From positions 1-62,799 of the forward strand of contig JBBPIE010000038.1 of NCBI GenBank assembly GCA_038040485.1: DNA of 62,799 bases, written 5' to 3'. The notes beneath the pieces were generated by a model. The model was not told the DNA's origin, made no database searches, and worked only from the letters and a program-made list of their open reading frames with translations. This document shows, one piece after another, positions 7,640 to 15,517 of this stretch. Made by a program: the position numbers and the translations under genes. The DNA is from Onstottus_B arcticum (lineage in GTDB: Bacteria; Acidobacteriota; Blastocatellia; UBA7656). Positions within the stretch are counted from its first letter, which is position 1. Every line of letters begins with the position of its first letter.

Positions 7640-8914
7640 TCAGTGTTTTGGTGCAAGCCGCGACACCCAGACCGATGCGGCAAAGATCAACAGAGCGCCA
7701 ATGAAACCGAGCGAGTGTTCGTCGCCCCACTCCGCGGCTCGCAAGCCAAACACCCGCAGGCCCGTCACATTGAACAAGACAAAGACGACGACCAGCGCCG
7801 CTATCAGTATTTTGCGCCGCGCAGCGTGCGAGCGTGTGGCTTCCGCGACGAGCCCGGCAACAGGCAGGATCAACACTACAAAGTGAGCCTTCCAACTGAG
7901 CGGCGAAAGCAGCACGAAGCAGCAAACAAACGGCGCCGCCGCGACTAGCTCACTGCCGGCTCGATTCGCTGCGATCATCGCAACGGCTAGCAGCGCCAGC
8001 GAGATCAGCAGCGTGATAGTGTCGGAGGGTCGTCGGGACGATTCTCCAGTGGCTTGATCGCTGTCGCTGTTTGACGCTTGAGTCATTCTCGCGACGACGC
8101 CTCGCAACGACTGATTGCCTGCATAAGCCAGATCGAAGCCCTGTTCATTCTTGATGGTTCGGTTCACAAACTCGCCGAACGCGGCGGGCGCTCGCGAGCC
8201 GAACGGCGCGAAACTCAGCGCGGTTAATCCGACAAACATTCCCAGACACACGGCGGCGAATCCCCCTCGCCGACGCGCAAGGTGGTAGCCGATCAGGATC
8301 AGGGGCGTCAGCTTTATCGAGGCTGCGACTGCCAGCGCCAAGGCCGCCGCTGCCTTTTTGTCTTTCGAGTACAAGTAAACGTGCGCCGCGGCAAGCGCCC
8401 CGACAACCGGGTTCACTTGTCCCATGTTGAAGTTGTCCAGCAGAAACCTCGCGACTACGAGTAGCGAGACCGCGGCAACAATCAGCACACCAAAACCGGG
8501 GTCTGGCTTACTTCTTGATTCACGCACGCCGCAAAAAGCGAGACGCGTCGACAACCATGCCGCGCCGATCGCGGAAGCAGCGTTGATCAAGAACCAAACG
8601 TACGCCGCTGCCTGGAGCGGCAAGAGCGCCAGCGGCGCAAGCAAAAGAGCGAGCAGCGGCGGGTAGAGATAAGGAGTCCAATCGCCAAGCCTGCTTTGAT
8701 AAGGATCACTCCCGGCGAGCGCCTCACGCGAGGCATGATAGAAAACGTTGAAGTCGTTGCTGTAGACCTTTGGGTCGCTGCCGCTTCTCCTGGCGAAGTA
8801 GAAACCGCTGACGACGATCACCAGAGCAATCACCGCCAACACCGCGCGCAGCCTCCAGTCACGCGGGCGTTTCCCTCCCGAACTGGCTTTGAGGTGCGAT
8901 TCGCTCTGTGGCAT
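7640..8914 (-). CDS. GT87-type polyprenyl-phosphate-dependent glycosyltransferase (DUF2029)
   Basis: Polytopic membrane protein of about 424 residues in the DUF2029/GT87 family, the group that includes mycobacterial polyprenol-phosphate-mannose-dependent mannosyltransferases. After an N-terminal helix comes the conserved lumenal segment with NDFNVFYHASREALAGSDPY, containing the acidic residues expected near the active site, then PYLYPPLLALLLAPL and about nine further helices. The ATG at 8914 overlaps the cdsA stop (TGATG), which indicates translational coupling; an upstream in-frame start inside cdsA is less likely. The acceptor is unknown; the linkage to cdsA suggests a lipid or envelope glycan role. 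Confidence 0.82.
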   Translation of the reverse strand: MPQSESHLKASSGGKRPRDWRLRAVLAVIALVIVVSGFYFARRSGSDPKVYSNDFNVFYHASREALAGSDPYQSRLGDWTPYLYPPLLALLLAPLALLPLQAAAYVWFLINAASAIGAAWLSTRLAFCGVRESRSKPDPGFGVLIVAAVSLLVVARFLLDNFNMGQVNPVVGALAAAHVYLYSKDKKAAAALALAVAASIKLTPLILIGYHLARRRGGFAAVCLGMFVGLTALSFAPFGSRAPAAFGEFVNRTIKNEQGFDLAYAGNQSLRGVVARMTQASNSDSDQATGESSRRPSDTITLLISLALLAVAMIAANRAGSELVAAAPFVCCFVLLSPLSWKAHFVVLILPVAGLVAEATRSHAARRKILIAALVVVFVLFNVTGLRVFGLRAAEWGDEHSLGFIGALLIFAASVWVSRLAPKH

Positions 8915-9744
8915 CACATACGCGAGATGAACAAGCGCGAGTAGTAGTAAAGTAGTGGCGCGCAAAAGAGGATGCTGTCTACCCGATCAAGCACGCCGCC
9001 GTGGCCGGGCAATAGCGTGCCAGAGTCCTTAACACCGGCGCCTCGCTTGAGCATCGACTCGGCCAGGTCGCCGATCGGACCCAACACGCCAATCAATGCC
9101 CCAAGCACCAATGCGTGAACAATCGGGATTTCGTGAAAGAAGACCAGCCTGGAAAGCGGCCCGGCCGCTATCGAAGCAACAAGTCCGCCAACGGCGCCTT
9201 CGATCGTCTTGCCCGGGCTCACCCGAGGAGCAAGCTTGTGCCGCCCAATTAACCGGCCGGTGTAGTAAGCGCCTGTGTCGCCGAAAACCACCATCGCAAA
9301 GAACATCAGCAGCAGCTTCGACGAAAGACGCGGCGTCAGCGGCGTTGTCAGCATGTCTGGCATCATTCGAACACCAACCAGACAACCGGCGAGCACTGCA
9401 ACGTAGACGACGCCCGAAACTGTTACCGCAACAGTCACCAACGACTTCTTGATCTGATCGGGCTTTGCAAGCGCAAGTGTCAGCGAAGCCATCGTCAGCG
9501 CCACGATCACAGCAACTATCCATTCCGATCGCTCGATCACAAAGCAGGCAACGACCAGCAACGCGGCGACAAACCCCAATGCCGGCTGGGTTGGGCAGCC
9601 TGCTTTTGCGCCGAGGTTGTAAAACTCGCCGAGCGCCAGAACGATTCCCACCGCCGCAAGCGCTACAAAGAAGTAAGGCGTTTCGCTCCAGACGGTAAAA
9701 AGCAAAATAGGAAGAGCGACGGCGGCGGTTAGGATTCGTTTCAT
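8914..9744 (-). CDS. cdsA: Phosphatidate cytidylyltransferase
   Basis: Makes CDP-diacylglycerol from CTP and phosphatidate in the inner membrane, the branch point of phospholipid synthesis. The 276-residue protein has about eight helices and the family C-terminal signature around GDLAESMLKRGAGVKDSG, with the downstream aspartates of LPGHGGVLDRVDS. The start is the ATG at 9744 (MKRILTAAVALPIL); the longer open frame merely reads through a heptamer repeat array. It follows uppS on the same strand, with the array forming the whole spacer, and is translationally coupled to the GT87 gene. Confidence 0.94.
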   Translation of the reverse strand: MKRILTAAVALPILLFTVWSETPYFFVALAAVGIVLALGEFYNLGAKAGCPTQPALGFVAALLVVACFVIERSEWIVAVIVALTMASLTLALAKPDQIKKSLVTVAVTVSGVVYVAVLAGCLVGVRMMPDMLTTPLTPRLSSKLLLMFFAMVVFGDTGAYYTGRLIGRHKLAPRVSPGKTIEGAVGGLVASIAAGPLSRLVFFHEIPIVHALVLGALIGVLGPIGDLAESMLKRGAGVKDSGTLLPGHGGVLDRVDSILFCAPLLYYYSRLFISRM

Positions 9745-9760
9745 AAGGGACGGGAGACCC

Positions 9761-9973
9761 GTGATTCGTGATCCGTGATCCGTGATTCGTGATCCGTGAT
9801 TCGTGATCCGTGATTCGTGATCCGTGATTCGTGATCCTTGATGCGCAATCAAACAGGGAATGCACTGGCATCACGCATCACGAATCACGGATCTCGCATC
9901 ACGCATCACGCATCACGCATCACGCATCACGCATCACGAATCTCGCATCACGCATCACGCATCACGCATCACT
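9761..9973. repeat. Paired inverted heptamer arrays (GTGATYC / RATCACG)
   Basis: Left arm 9761-9844 is twelve consecutive 7-nt words (GTGATTC, GTGATCC, one TTGATGC). Right arm 9869-9973 is about fifteen words of the complementary type (ATCACGC, ATCACGA, ATCACGG, ATCTCGC). A 24-nt centre separates them, so transcripts could form an ~85-bp hairpin. The right arm reaches the uppS stop codon and the left arm ends 16 bases before the cdsA start, so the element fills the entire spacer. Confidence 0.95.
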
Positions 9974-10799
9974 ATTTCATATTCGCGGCGACCGAGGAAC
10001 TCTTGCGCGGGGGCTTGACGTCGCCGTAGCGCCGCTCCCGATTCTGAAAATCGACAATTGCTTCGAACAGATTCCCCTGTCGAAAATCGGGCCACAGCGT
10101 TTCAGTCACATATATCTCGCTGTACGCAATTTGCCACAGCAGGAAATTCGACACGCGCATCTCGCCGCTGGTTCGAATCAACAGGTCGGGATCGGGTAGC
10201 CCCTGGGTAAACAGCCGCCGTTCGAAGTCGTCCTCGGTTATCGCCGCAGGATCGCGCCCTTTTGCCAAGCACTCTGTCGCGAGAGTGCGGCACGCCTCAA
10301 TGATCTCGGACCGCCCGCTGTAGTTCAACGCAACCGTTAGAACCGTTCCAGTGTTGGACTCGGTTTCGCGGCGCGCGTGTTCGATCTCGCGTGTCACCGC
10401 CGACTCGAGCGCCTGCTCGCGGCCAATAGTCTGAAACCGTATGTTGTTATCCTTGAGACTGCGAATCTCCTTGCGAAGAAACTCGCGAAGCAATCCCATC
10501 AACGCTTCTACTTCAAGCCGAGGCCGCTTCCAGTTCTCGGTCGAGAACGCATACAGCGTCAAATAAGGAATCTTCAGACGAGCGGCAGCTTCAACGGTAG
10601 CTCGGACCGCGGCGGCGCCCGCGCGATGACCGGCGACTCGCGGCTGATTGCGCTTCGCGGCCCACCTGCCGTTGCCGTCCATGATGATCGCGATATGCGC
10701 GGGAAGTTTGTCCGAGTCGATCTGGCGGAGGAGGAATTCTTCGTTGGAGCCGCTTGCCAATGCGCTGTCGAATTCTTTCAGCAGGTTTTCGCTCATCAC
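9972..10799 (-). CDS. uppS: Isoprenyl (undecaprenyl) diphosphate synthase
   Basis: Cis-prenyltransferase that condenses isopentenyl diphosphate to the C55 lipid carrier for peptidoglycan and glycan synthesis. IIMDGNGRWAAKR at residues 38-50 carries the catalytic Asp41; GHRAG follows at 58-62; the C-terminal DLLIRTSGE and SNFLLWQIAYSE motifs are intact. The 275-residue length includes a ~30-residue N-terminal extension relative to E. coli UppS. The stop codon lies directly against a heptamer array, and cdsA follows, a common uppS-cdsA order. Confidence 0.95.
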   Translation of the reverse strand: MMSENLLKEFDSALASGSNEEFLLRQIDSDKLPAHIAIIMDGNGRWAAKRNQPRVAGHRAGAAAVRATVEAAARLKIPYLTLYAFSTENWKRPRLEVEALMGLLREFLRKEIRSLKDNNIRFQTIGREQALESAVTREIEHARRETESNTGTVLTVALNYSGRSEIIEACRTLATECLAKGRDPAAITEDDFERRLFTQGLPDPDLLIRTSGEMRVSNFLLWQIAYSEIYVTETLWPDFRQGNLFEAIVDFQNRERRYGDVKPPRKSSSVAANMK

Positions 10800-10872
10800 T
10801 CTGGCTTCACAACGAGAAAAGTGACAAGCGACAAGAACTCAAGGCTCGCCACTTGTCACTAACACGGTCAAT

Positions 10873-11607
10873 CTAATAGTCGACGCGGATCAAAGTCAAC
10901 CCGGCGGCGGAAACGGTTGGGCCCGCACGATCGCGGTCGCGGCTCTCGAGAACATCGCCAATGCTTGAAGCGGTGCGACGGCCCCGGCCGACCTCGATCA
11001 ACGTGCCCGCGATAGTCCTGACCATGTAACGAAGGAAGCCCTCGGCCTCGACTTCGATCCAGATTTCGCTTCCCTTTTCAACAACATCGAGCCGCGTGAG
11101 CACGCGAACGTGATCCTCCGCCTCGGCGCCTGCCCCCGTGAAAGCGCTGAAGTCGTGCCTGCCAACCAGGGCCGCCGACGCGAGCCACATTGCTCCAATA
11201 TCCAGCGGGTCGCGATGGTGATACACGTAGCGAACAACAAACGGAGGCACGACCGCGCCGTTCCAGATTCGATAGCGATAGAACTTTCCCTTCGCAAGAA
11301 ACCGCGCGTGGAACGCATCATCGACCGCCTCGGCTTCCACCACTCGAACGTCGCGGTGAAGATTTCCGTTGATTGCGTCGCGCAGCAAGTGCGGCTCGAA
11401 GCTTCGCTTCAGAAAGAAGCTCGCGACCTGACCTTCGGCATGAACGCCGGCGTCGGTGCGTCCAGCCCCGTGAACGGTCACCTCTCTTTCATCAAAGAGC
11501 GAAAGCACCCGGGTCAGCTCACCTTGAATCGTTCGCTCATTGGCCTGAAGCTGCCAGCCATGATAGTCAGTACCGTCGTATTGGATTTTTATCTTGAAGT
11601 TCTGCAC
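10873..11607 (-). CDS. truA: tRNA pseudouridine(38-40) synthase
   Basis: Converts uridines 38-40 in the anticodon arm of tRNAs. FKIKIQYDGTDYHGWQLQ opens the fold, and GAGRTDAGVHA contains the catalytic aspartate; VRTIAGTLIEVGRGR is the conserved C-terminal motif. The start is inferred as GTG at 11607, since the homologous region begins two residues later; the reading frame extends further upstream only into a heptamer array. No clear ribosome-binding site is visible at the GTG. Confidence 0.93.
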   Translation of the reverse strand: MQNFKIKIQYDGTDYHGWQLQANERTIQGELTRVLSLFDEREVTVHGAGRTDAGVHAEGQVASFFLKRSFEPHLLRDAINGNLHRDVRVVEAEAVDDAFHARFLAKGKFYRYRIWNGAVVPPFVVRYVYHHRDPLDIGAMWLASAALVGRHDFSAFTGAGAEAEDHVRVLTRLDVVEKGSEIWIEVEAEGFLRYMVRTIAGTLIEVGRGRRTASSIGDVLESRDRDRAGPTVSAAGLTLIRVDY

Positions 11608-11625
11608 GGCTATGCGAGGGACTAA

Positions 11626-11816
11626 GGATGGAGGATAGAGGATGGAGAATCGAGGATTGAGGATCGAGAATCGAGGAGTGAGTTCGGGACTTGCGTACAA
11701 GGCTAACCAATCTCGGCTCCGCGCCATTAACTCCAGATTCTCGATCCTCGATTCTCCATCCTCGATTCTCCATCCTCAATCCTCAATCCTCAATCCTCGA
11801 TCCTCAATCCTCATTC
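11626..11816. repeat. Paired inverted heptamer arrays (GGATNGA / CTCNATC)
   Basis: Left arm 11626-11681 is eight 7-nt words such as GGATGGA, GGATAGA, GGATTGA and GAATCGA. Right arm 11740-11816 is eleven words of the complementary family (CTCGATC, CTCGATT, CTCCATC, CTCAATC, CTCATTC). The 58-nt centre is unique sequence. It fills the pyrE-truA spacer, and the last codons and TGA of pyrE lie inside the right arm. The word differs from the array at 9761 but the layout is the same. Confidence 0.93.
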
Positions 11817-12412
11817 CTCCTCTTCCTGCTTCCCGGTTTGATCGCGGGAGTGCCTTGCTTGCAAAGAGGGCACTCAGCCGGTTCATAGGCTGGCACTTCG
11901 AGAGTCAGCAGAGCTTCGCGGCGAACGCCCAGATCAACTGCGCCGCCGCTCCGATCGACAACCGATGCTGCGCCTACGACCAAACCGCCCGCGCTTCGGA
12001 CCGCGTCGATCGTCTCGCGAGTCGAGCCGCCCGTGGTCACAACGTCTTCCACAACAAGCACCCGCTCGCCAGGATCCAGGCGGAAGCCTCGCCGAAAGGT
12101 CATTACTCCGGCTTCGCGCTCAGAGAACAGCGCGCGCGTTCCAAGTGCTCGCGCGGTTTCGTACGCGACGATGATCCCTCCGATCGCTGGAGCTACGACC
12201 GCACTGACGCGTTCGTCGCCGAAGCGCGAGCTGATCGCCATGCCGATCCACTCGGCTCGCAGTGGGTGTTGAAGAACAAGCGCACACTGGAGATAGCGCG
12301 GGCTATGCAACCCCGACGTAAGCTGAAAATGGCCTTCGAGCAACGCGCCCGTTTCTTGAAAGATCGCGAGCAACCGCTCTGACACTTCACCGCTTTCGTT
12401 TGAAGAGAGCAT
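11804..12412 (-). CDS. pyrE: Orotate phosphoribosyltransferase
   Basis: Transfers ribose-5-phosphate from PRPP to orotate to give OMP in pyrimidine synthesis. HFQLTSGLHSPRYLQ is the substrate loop region, and RVLVVEDVVTTGGST near residues 118-132 is the PRPP-binding motif. The 202-residue length fits the form with a C-terminal CPLCK segment seen in several phyla. The final residues NED and the TGA stop are written in heptamer repeat sequence, so the array either overlaps a tolerated C-terminus or has created the present stop. Confidence 0.94.
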   Translation of the reverse strand: MLSSNESGEVSERLLAIFQETGALLEGHFQLTSGLHSPRYLQCALVLQHPLRAEWIGMAISSRFGDERVSAVVAPAIGGIIVAYETARALGTRALFSEREAGVMTFRRGFRLDPGERVLVVEDVVTTGGSTRETIDAVRSAGGLVVGAASVVDRSGGAVDLGVRREALLTLEVPAYEPAECPLCKQGTPAIKPGSRKRRNED

Positions 12413-12513
12413 TCTTGAGTTGTTCCCTGTTCGGCGTGGCAGATGTTATCACGGGCGTCGGCCGACAGTCAGTATCGGCCCGACGAACCAGGCACACCGA
12501 CTTGATGTGCATA

Positions 12514-12599
12514 CCTGGGAGCGCAGGCATCCCTGCCTGCTTGTTCGTCAGAAATTCTCTCGGGACCGGGGAGCAGGCAGGGATGCCCGCGCTCCCAGG
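12514..12599. repeat. Inverted repeat (GGGAGCGCAGGCATCC type)
   Basis: 27-nt arms at 12514-12540 and 12573-12599 are complementary with about one mismatch and are separated by 32 nt. It lies between the divergent starts of pyrE and mobA, so it would sit in or near both promoters. Short in-frame translations such as AGMPALPG on both strands are repeat by-products, not genes. Confidence 0.9.
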
Positions 12600-12637
12600 A
12601 CAGAGAATGGATCGCGGCCGCTGGTATACTCCGGAGG

Positions 12638-13240
12638 ATGAAAGCTGCAGGATTCGTGACAGCGGGCGGGCGAAGCTCACGAATGGGCACGGACAAGTCG
12701 TGGCTCGACCTTGGTGGTCAGGCGATGATCGAGCGTGTGATCGGCGCGCTCGCCCCGGTCACGTCATCCGTCTCGATCATCGCGAACGATCCGCGGTACG
12801 CGCGGCTGGGCTTGCCAGTCTTAGCCGACACCAACTCGGGAGTTGGACCGCTGGAAGCGATTCGAACCGCGCTCGCGAACTCGACCACCGAGCGCGTGGT
12901 TCTCGCCGGATGCGACCTTCCGTTTGTCACTTCCGAACTCTTCTCATTCCTGCTCGATTTAGAATGCGAGCATCAAGCCGTCGTTCCGCTGAGCCGCGAC
13001 GGGTTATTGGAGCCGTTGTGCGCAGTCTACCCTCGCGAAGCGTTGACGCCCGTGACCGAGCTAATCGCGAGCGGCGAGCGAAAGGTCAGCCGTCTTTTCG
13101 ATCGAGTGCGGGCCCGGTTGGTGGCTTACGATGAGATCGCCCATCTCCCAGGAGCGGGGCTCTTCTTCGAAAACATCAACACGCGCGAAGAGTATGACCG
13201 GGCGGCGCGGCTTCTGGATCGTGGGAGCCCTGGCGGTTGA
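12638..13240 (+). CDS. mobA: Molybdenum cofactor guanylyltransferase
   Basis: Attaches GMP to molybdopterin to form the guanine dinucleotide cofactor. The 200-residue Rossmann-like nucleotidyltransferase has VTAGGRSSRMGTDK at residues 7-20 (GTP-binding loop with the conserved Arg and Lys), VLAGCDLPFV with the metal-binding aspartate, and LEPLCAVYP. CGGAGG lies immediately upstream of the ATG. No molybdoenzyme or other cofactor genes are nearby. It is divergent from pyrE. Confidence 0.92.
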   Translation: MKAAGFVTAGGRSSRMGTDKSWLDLGGQAMIERVIGALAPVTSSVSIIANDPRYARLGLPVLADTNSGVGPLEAIRTALANSTTERVVLAGCDLPFVTSELFSFLLDLECEHQAVVPLSRDGLLEPLCAVYPREALTPVTELIASGERKVSRLFDRVRARLVAYDEIAHLPGAGLFFENINTREEYDRAARLLDRGSPGG

Positions 13241-13475
13241 GGCTTTCCTCAGCCGCGCACCGGATTGAGCCCAATCTGGAGCAAAAAAGTCTTGCCTTGC
13301 CAGGGTGATCTGCTTATACTTGCGCTCGCTTTGGTCTCATCCCCTCGGTTCGCTTCCGTTTTTGGGATCTTATCTGCCGGTAGCGATGATCGCGGTTTCC
13401 GATCTTCGCAACTCCTTGCGCGGCTGAGAGGGATCAAGTCAGCAAGCATCAAATCCCCCGAGAGGAACGGATCCG

Positions 13476-13718
13476 ATGTCGTTTTTTTGCCGCTTGAGTA
13501 GAAGACACTACTGGTGCACGCCTCACCGTTCATCCGACAAAAGGCTGATCCAGGTTTGTTACGAGTGCGGAGCCGAACGCCCCGCGCGTGAGATCCTGGA
13601 CGATCTGGCCCCCGAGCGTCTCAATCACAGCCTTGCTTCAGCCAAGAGCCAGTTGGCGAGGTCTGTCGGCGACGCGGGCACGCAAGCTCGCCCGAAAAGG
13701 CTCGCACTGGTCAAGTAA
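13476..13718 (+). CDS. Small Cys/His-containing protein of unknown function
   Basis: An 80-residue protein whose first half (MSFFCRLSRRHYWCTPHRSS, then QVCYECGAERPARE) holds a CYEC pair and additional Cys/His residues that could bind zinc; the second half is basic and helical. AGAGG lies about 13 bases before the ATG. I do not recognise a named family; the composition suggests a small regulatory or ribosome-associated zinc protein, but that is a guess. It stands alone between mobA and a degraded region. Confidence 0.5.
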   Translation: MSFFCRLSRRHYWCTPHRSSDKRLIQVCYECGAERPAREILDDLAPERLNHSLASAKSQLARSVGDAGTQARPKRLALVK

Positions 13719-13880
13719 GCTTACTCTTGCCTGAACCTGGCTTGACCGAAGAAGCACGGGTGAACGATAAGAAAGTTGCTTCGCGGCCTCCGCCGTAATC
13801 ACGCGCAAGATTCCATCTGAACAGTATGACCTCGACCCGTTGATCAAGCGGGATCAATGCTTATGCACGATAGCCAGGCG

Positions 13881-14141
13881 TTAACGGGCACGGCGCTGTC
13901 TGCTCCGCCGGGTTGAATGAAGTGTTTGAGCAGATGCTTTTCGCGCAACGTCGATAAGCGAGTGCAGAGCTTCGTTAACGGACGCCGAGTTGGGAAAGAC
14001 TGTCGCGAGGGCATCGTCCAGAACAACTACGTTAGAACTGGCCCTGACGCGTTCGTAATACTTGCCGCGTTCAAGCTTCTTGAAATCAGATCGCCTATAC
14101 TCCGCGCGTAACTCTTCAGATGTAGTTTTAGCCTTCTTCAT
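13881..14141 (-). CDS. Probable antitoxin, partner of a BrnT-like toxin
   Basis: An 86-residue protein from the ATG at 14141. The core RGKYYERVRASSNVVVLDD followed by VFPNSASVNEALHSLI is typical of short antitoxin-like proteins often annotated as hypothetical: an acidic linker, a beta strand and a ribbon-helix-helix-like helix pair. Its ATG overlaps the last codons and stop of the BrnT-like fragment upstream, the classic toxin-antitoxin overlap. The toxin is truncated, so the antitoxin is an orphan. The basic C-terminal tail (about ten residues rich in Arg) may be read-through beyond the natural end. Confidence 0.65.
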   Translation of the reverse strand: MKKAKTTSEELRAEYRRSDFKKLERGKYYERVRASSNVVVLDDALATVFPNSASVNEALHSLIDVARKASAQTLHSTRRSRQRRAR

Positions 14142-14256
14142 AAATGAGGCGTTCCTGCCTGGTTGCAACACGCCCGCTGATGACTCGTATGGCGTCACCT
14201 CGATCGGTGTGGGCTACGACCAAGAGCCGACCAGCCGATGATACTCCGAACGTTAC
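14128..14256 (-). pseudogene. C-terminal remnant of a BrnT-family toxin
   Basis: The frame encodes VTFGVSSAGRLLVVAHTDRG, then a segment ending ISGRVATRQERLIYEEG. This matches the second half of BrnT (DUF497) ribonuclease toxins, including the conserved Arg-rich strand and the ARxATxxExxxYEEG ending. The upstream half, including the usual first strands, is missing; sequence upstream of 14256 in the same frame is unrelated. The reading frame then overlaps the antitoxin start. Confidence 0.75.
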
Positions 14257-14354
14257 CAGCGCACGAGCAACCCCAGAGAGTCGGTGTGTTGCTCGCAAAA
14301 GATAGCCGGATGCAATCAAGCCTGATAAGTCCAAGAGTCGCGCGTAGGTGACGC

Positions 14355-14456
14355 TTAACCCCGCGTGAATCGCTCATAGCTTGCCGGGAGGATCAACAAC
14401 GTCAGCAACGTCGACGTCACCAGCCCGCCGATCACTACGCTGTCTCCTACCGGTTA
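14355..14456 (-). pseudogene. C-terminal remnant of an RND efflux transporter
   Basis: About 33 codons ending at TAA (14355-14357) read PVGDSVVIGGLVTSTLLTLL followed by ILPASYERFTRG. This is the last transmembrane helix and tail of CusA/CzcA-type heavy-metal RND pumps. Nothing upstream (rightward) continues the gene, because the superoxide dismutase gene begins at 14520 on the other strand. The intact CusA in this window has the equivalent LGGIVTSTFLNMIVIPALYL. Confidence 0.8.
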
Positions 14457-14519
14457 AGTCATGCGAGTTGCGAGGAGACCTGAGCCTGATCATAATCGAG
14501 TCCATAGACGGAGGACACT

Positions 14520-15269
14520 ATGTCGGGACTCAAAAGACGAGACGCGATCAAAGGGATGTTTGTTGGAGGCGCAGGATTTGCGGTCGGCGGGCTGAATGCT
14601 CCAGACGCGGAGTCCGTTACGAGTAGCAGTCGGCAGAACGCCGATGCCGCTCAGGCTGCGAGGGCCTTTCGAGGCCAGCATCAACCGAAACCGCTGCCGT
14701 TCGATCCCGCGAAACTGCGAGGCCTCTCGGAAAAGCTCATCCGCTCTCATCACGAGAACAACTACACCGGCGCGCTTAAGACGCTCAATGCTGTCGAACA
14801 GCGGCTCGATGCGATGATGAAGGACAAAGACCTCCCGGCGTACATGTACGGTGACCTCAAGCGCGAGGAACTGGTCAGAACCGGCTCGGTGATTCTCCAC
14901 GAATACTACTTCGCAAATCTTGGAGGAGACGGCAAACCAGGAGGCGCGGTGCTGGATCTGATCAAACAGTGGTTTGGCAGCTACGAGCAATGGGAAGCCG
15001 AGTTCAAGAGGACTGCGAACGCACTTGGTGGAGGTTCGGGTTGGGTGATATTCGCCTACAACTCACACACAGCCGAAGCGCACAACTACTGGGCGTGGGA
15101 CCACACGCACAACGCGCCGATGAGCCGCCCGCTGCTGGCGCTGGATATGTACGAGCACGCGTATCACATGGACTACGGCGCGGCGGCAGCGAAGTACGTC
15201 GATGCATTCATGCAAAACGTGAAATGGGAAGAGGTGAATCGCCGAGCCGAAGAAGCGCTTCGAAAATGA
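14520..15269 (+). CDS. Fe/Mn superoxide dismutase with Tat-like signal
   Basis: Dismutates superoxide. The C-terminal ~200 residues are a full Fe/Mn-SOD: HHENNYTGALKTLN in the first domain, LHEYYFANLGG with the second ligand histidine, and LDMYEHAYHMDYG with the metal-binding Asp and His. The N-terminus has LKRRDAIKGMFVGGAGFAVG, a twin-arginine-like signal with a hydrophobic stretch, so the enzyme is probably exported folded with its metal. GGAGG precedes the ATG. Export would suit defence against periplasmic or external superoxide. The Fe/Mn preference cannot be decided from sequence alone. Confidence 0.93.
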   Translation: MSGLKRRDAIKGMFVGGAGFAVGGLNAPDAESVTSSSRQNADAAQAARAFRGQHQPKPLPFDPAKLRGLSEKLIRSHHENNYTGALKTLNAVEQRLDAMMKDKDLPAYMYGDLKREELVRTGSVILHEYYFANLGGDGKPGGAVLDLIKQWFGSYEQWEAEFKRTANALGGGSGWVIFAYNSHTAEAHNYWAWDHTHNAPMSRPLLALDMYEHAYHMDYGAAAAKYVDAFMQNVKWEEVNRRAEEALRK

Positions 15270-15517
15270 GGCTCTGGCCCTCGCGCCTTTCGCGCGACCG
15301 CTTAACGAGAAGCCTTATTTATCAGCGCCGCCGCGAATCCGGCGTTACCTGAAAGCACTCCCGATTGGCGGCGCATTCCTCAAAGGCTCATCCCATGGGA
15401 ATCATCTTTGTCCTTACCCACACCGCATCATCTGTTCTATCATTCGGCTCATATTCAGCGAAGCGTCAGGCGGGCTTCCGTTTCGAGCAACACTGCACGA
15501 GGAGATGGAGACGAACC

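Noticed and set aside
9761..9973. CRISPR array or ordinary microsatellite
   Set aside because: There is no repeat-spacer structure, and the seven-base words vary in a fixed register with two inverted arms; neither CRISPR nor a simple repeat explains this.
12387..12696. Several overlapping small open frames around 12.4-12.7 kb on both strands
   Set aside because: They are translations of the inverted repeat at 12514-12599 and its flanks, with no start-site support.
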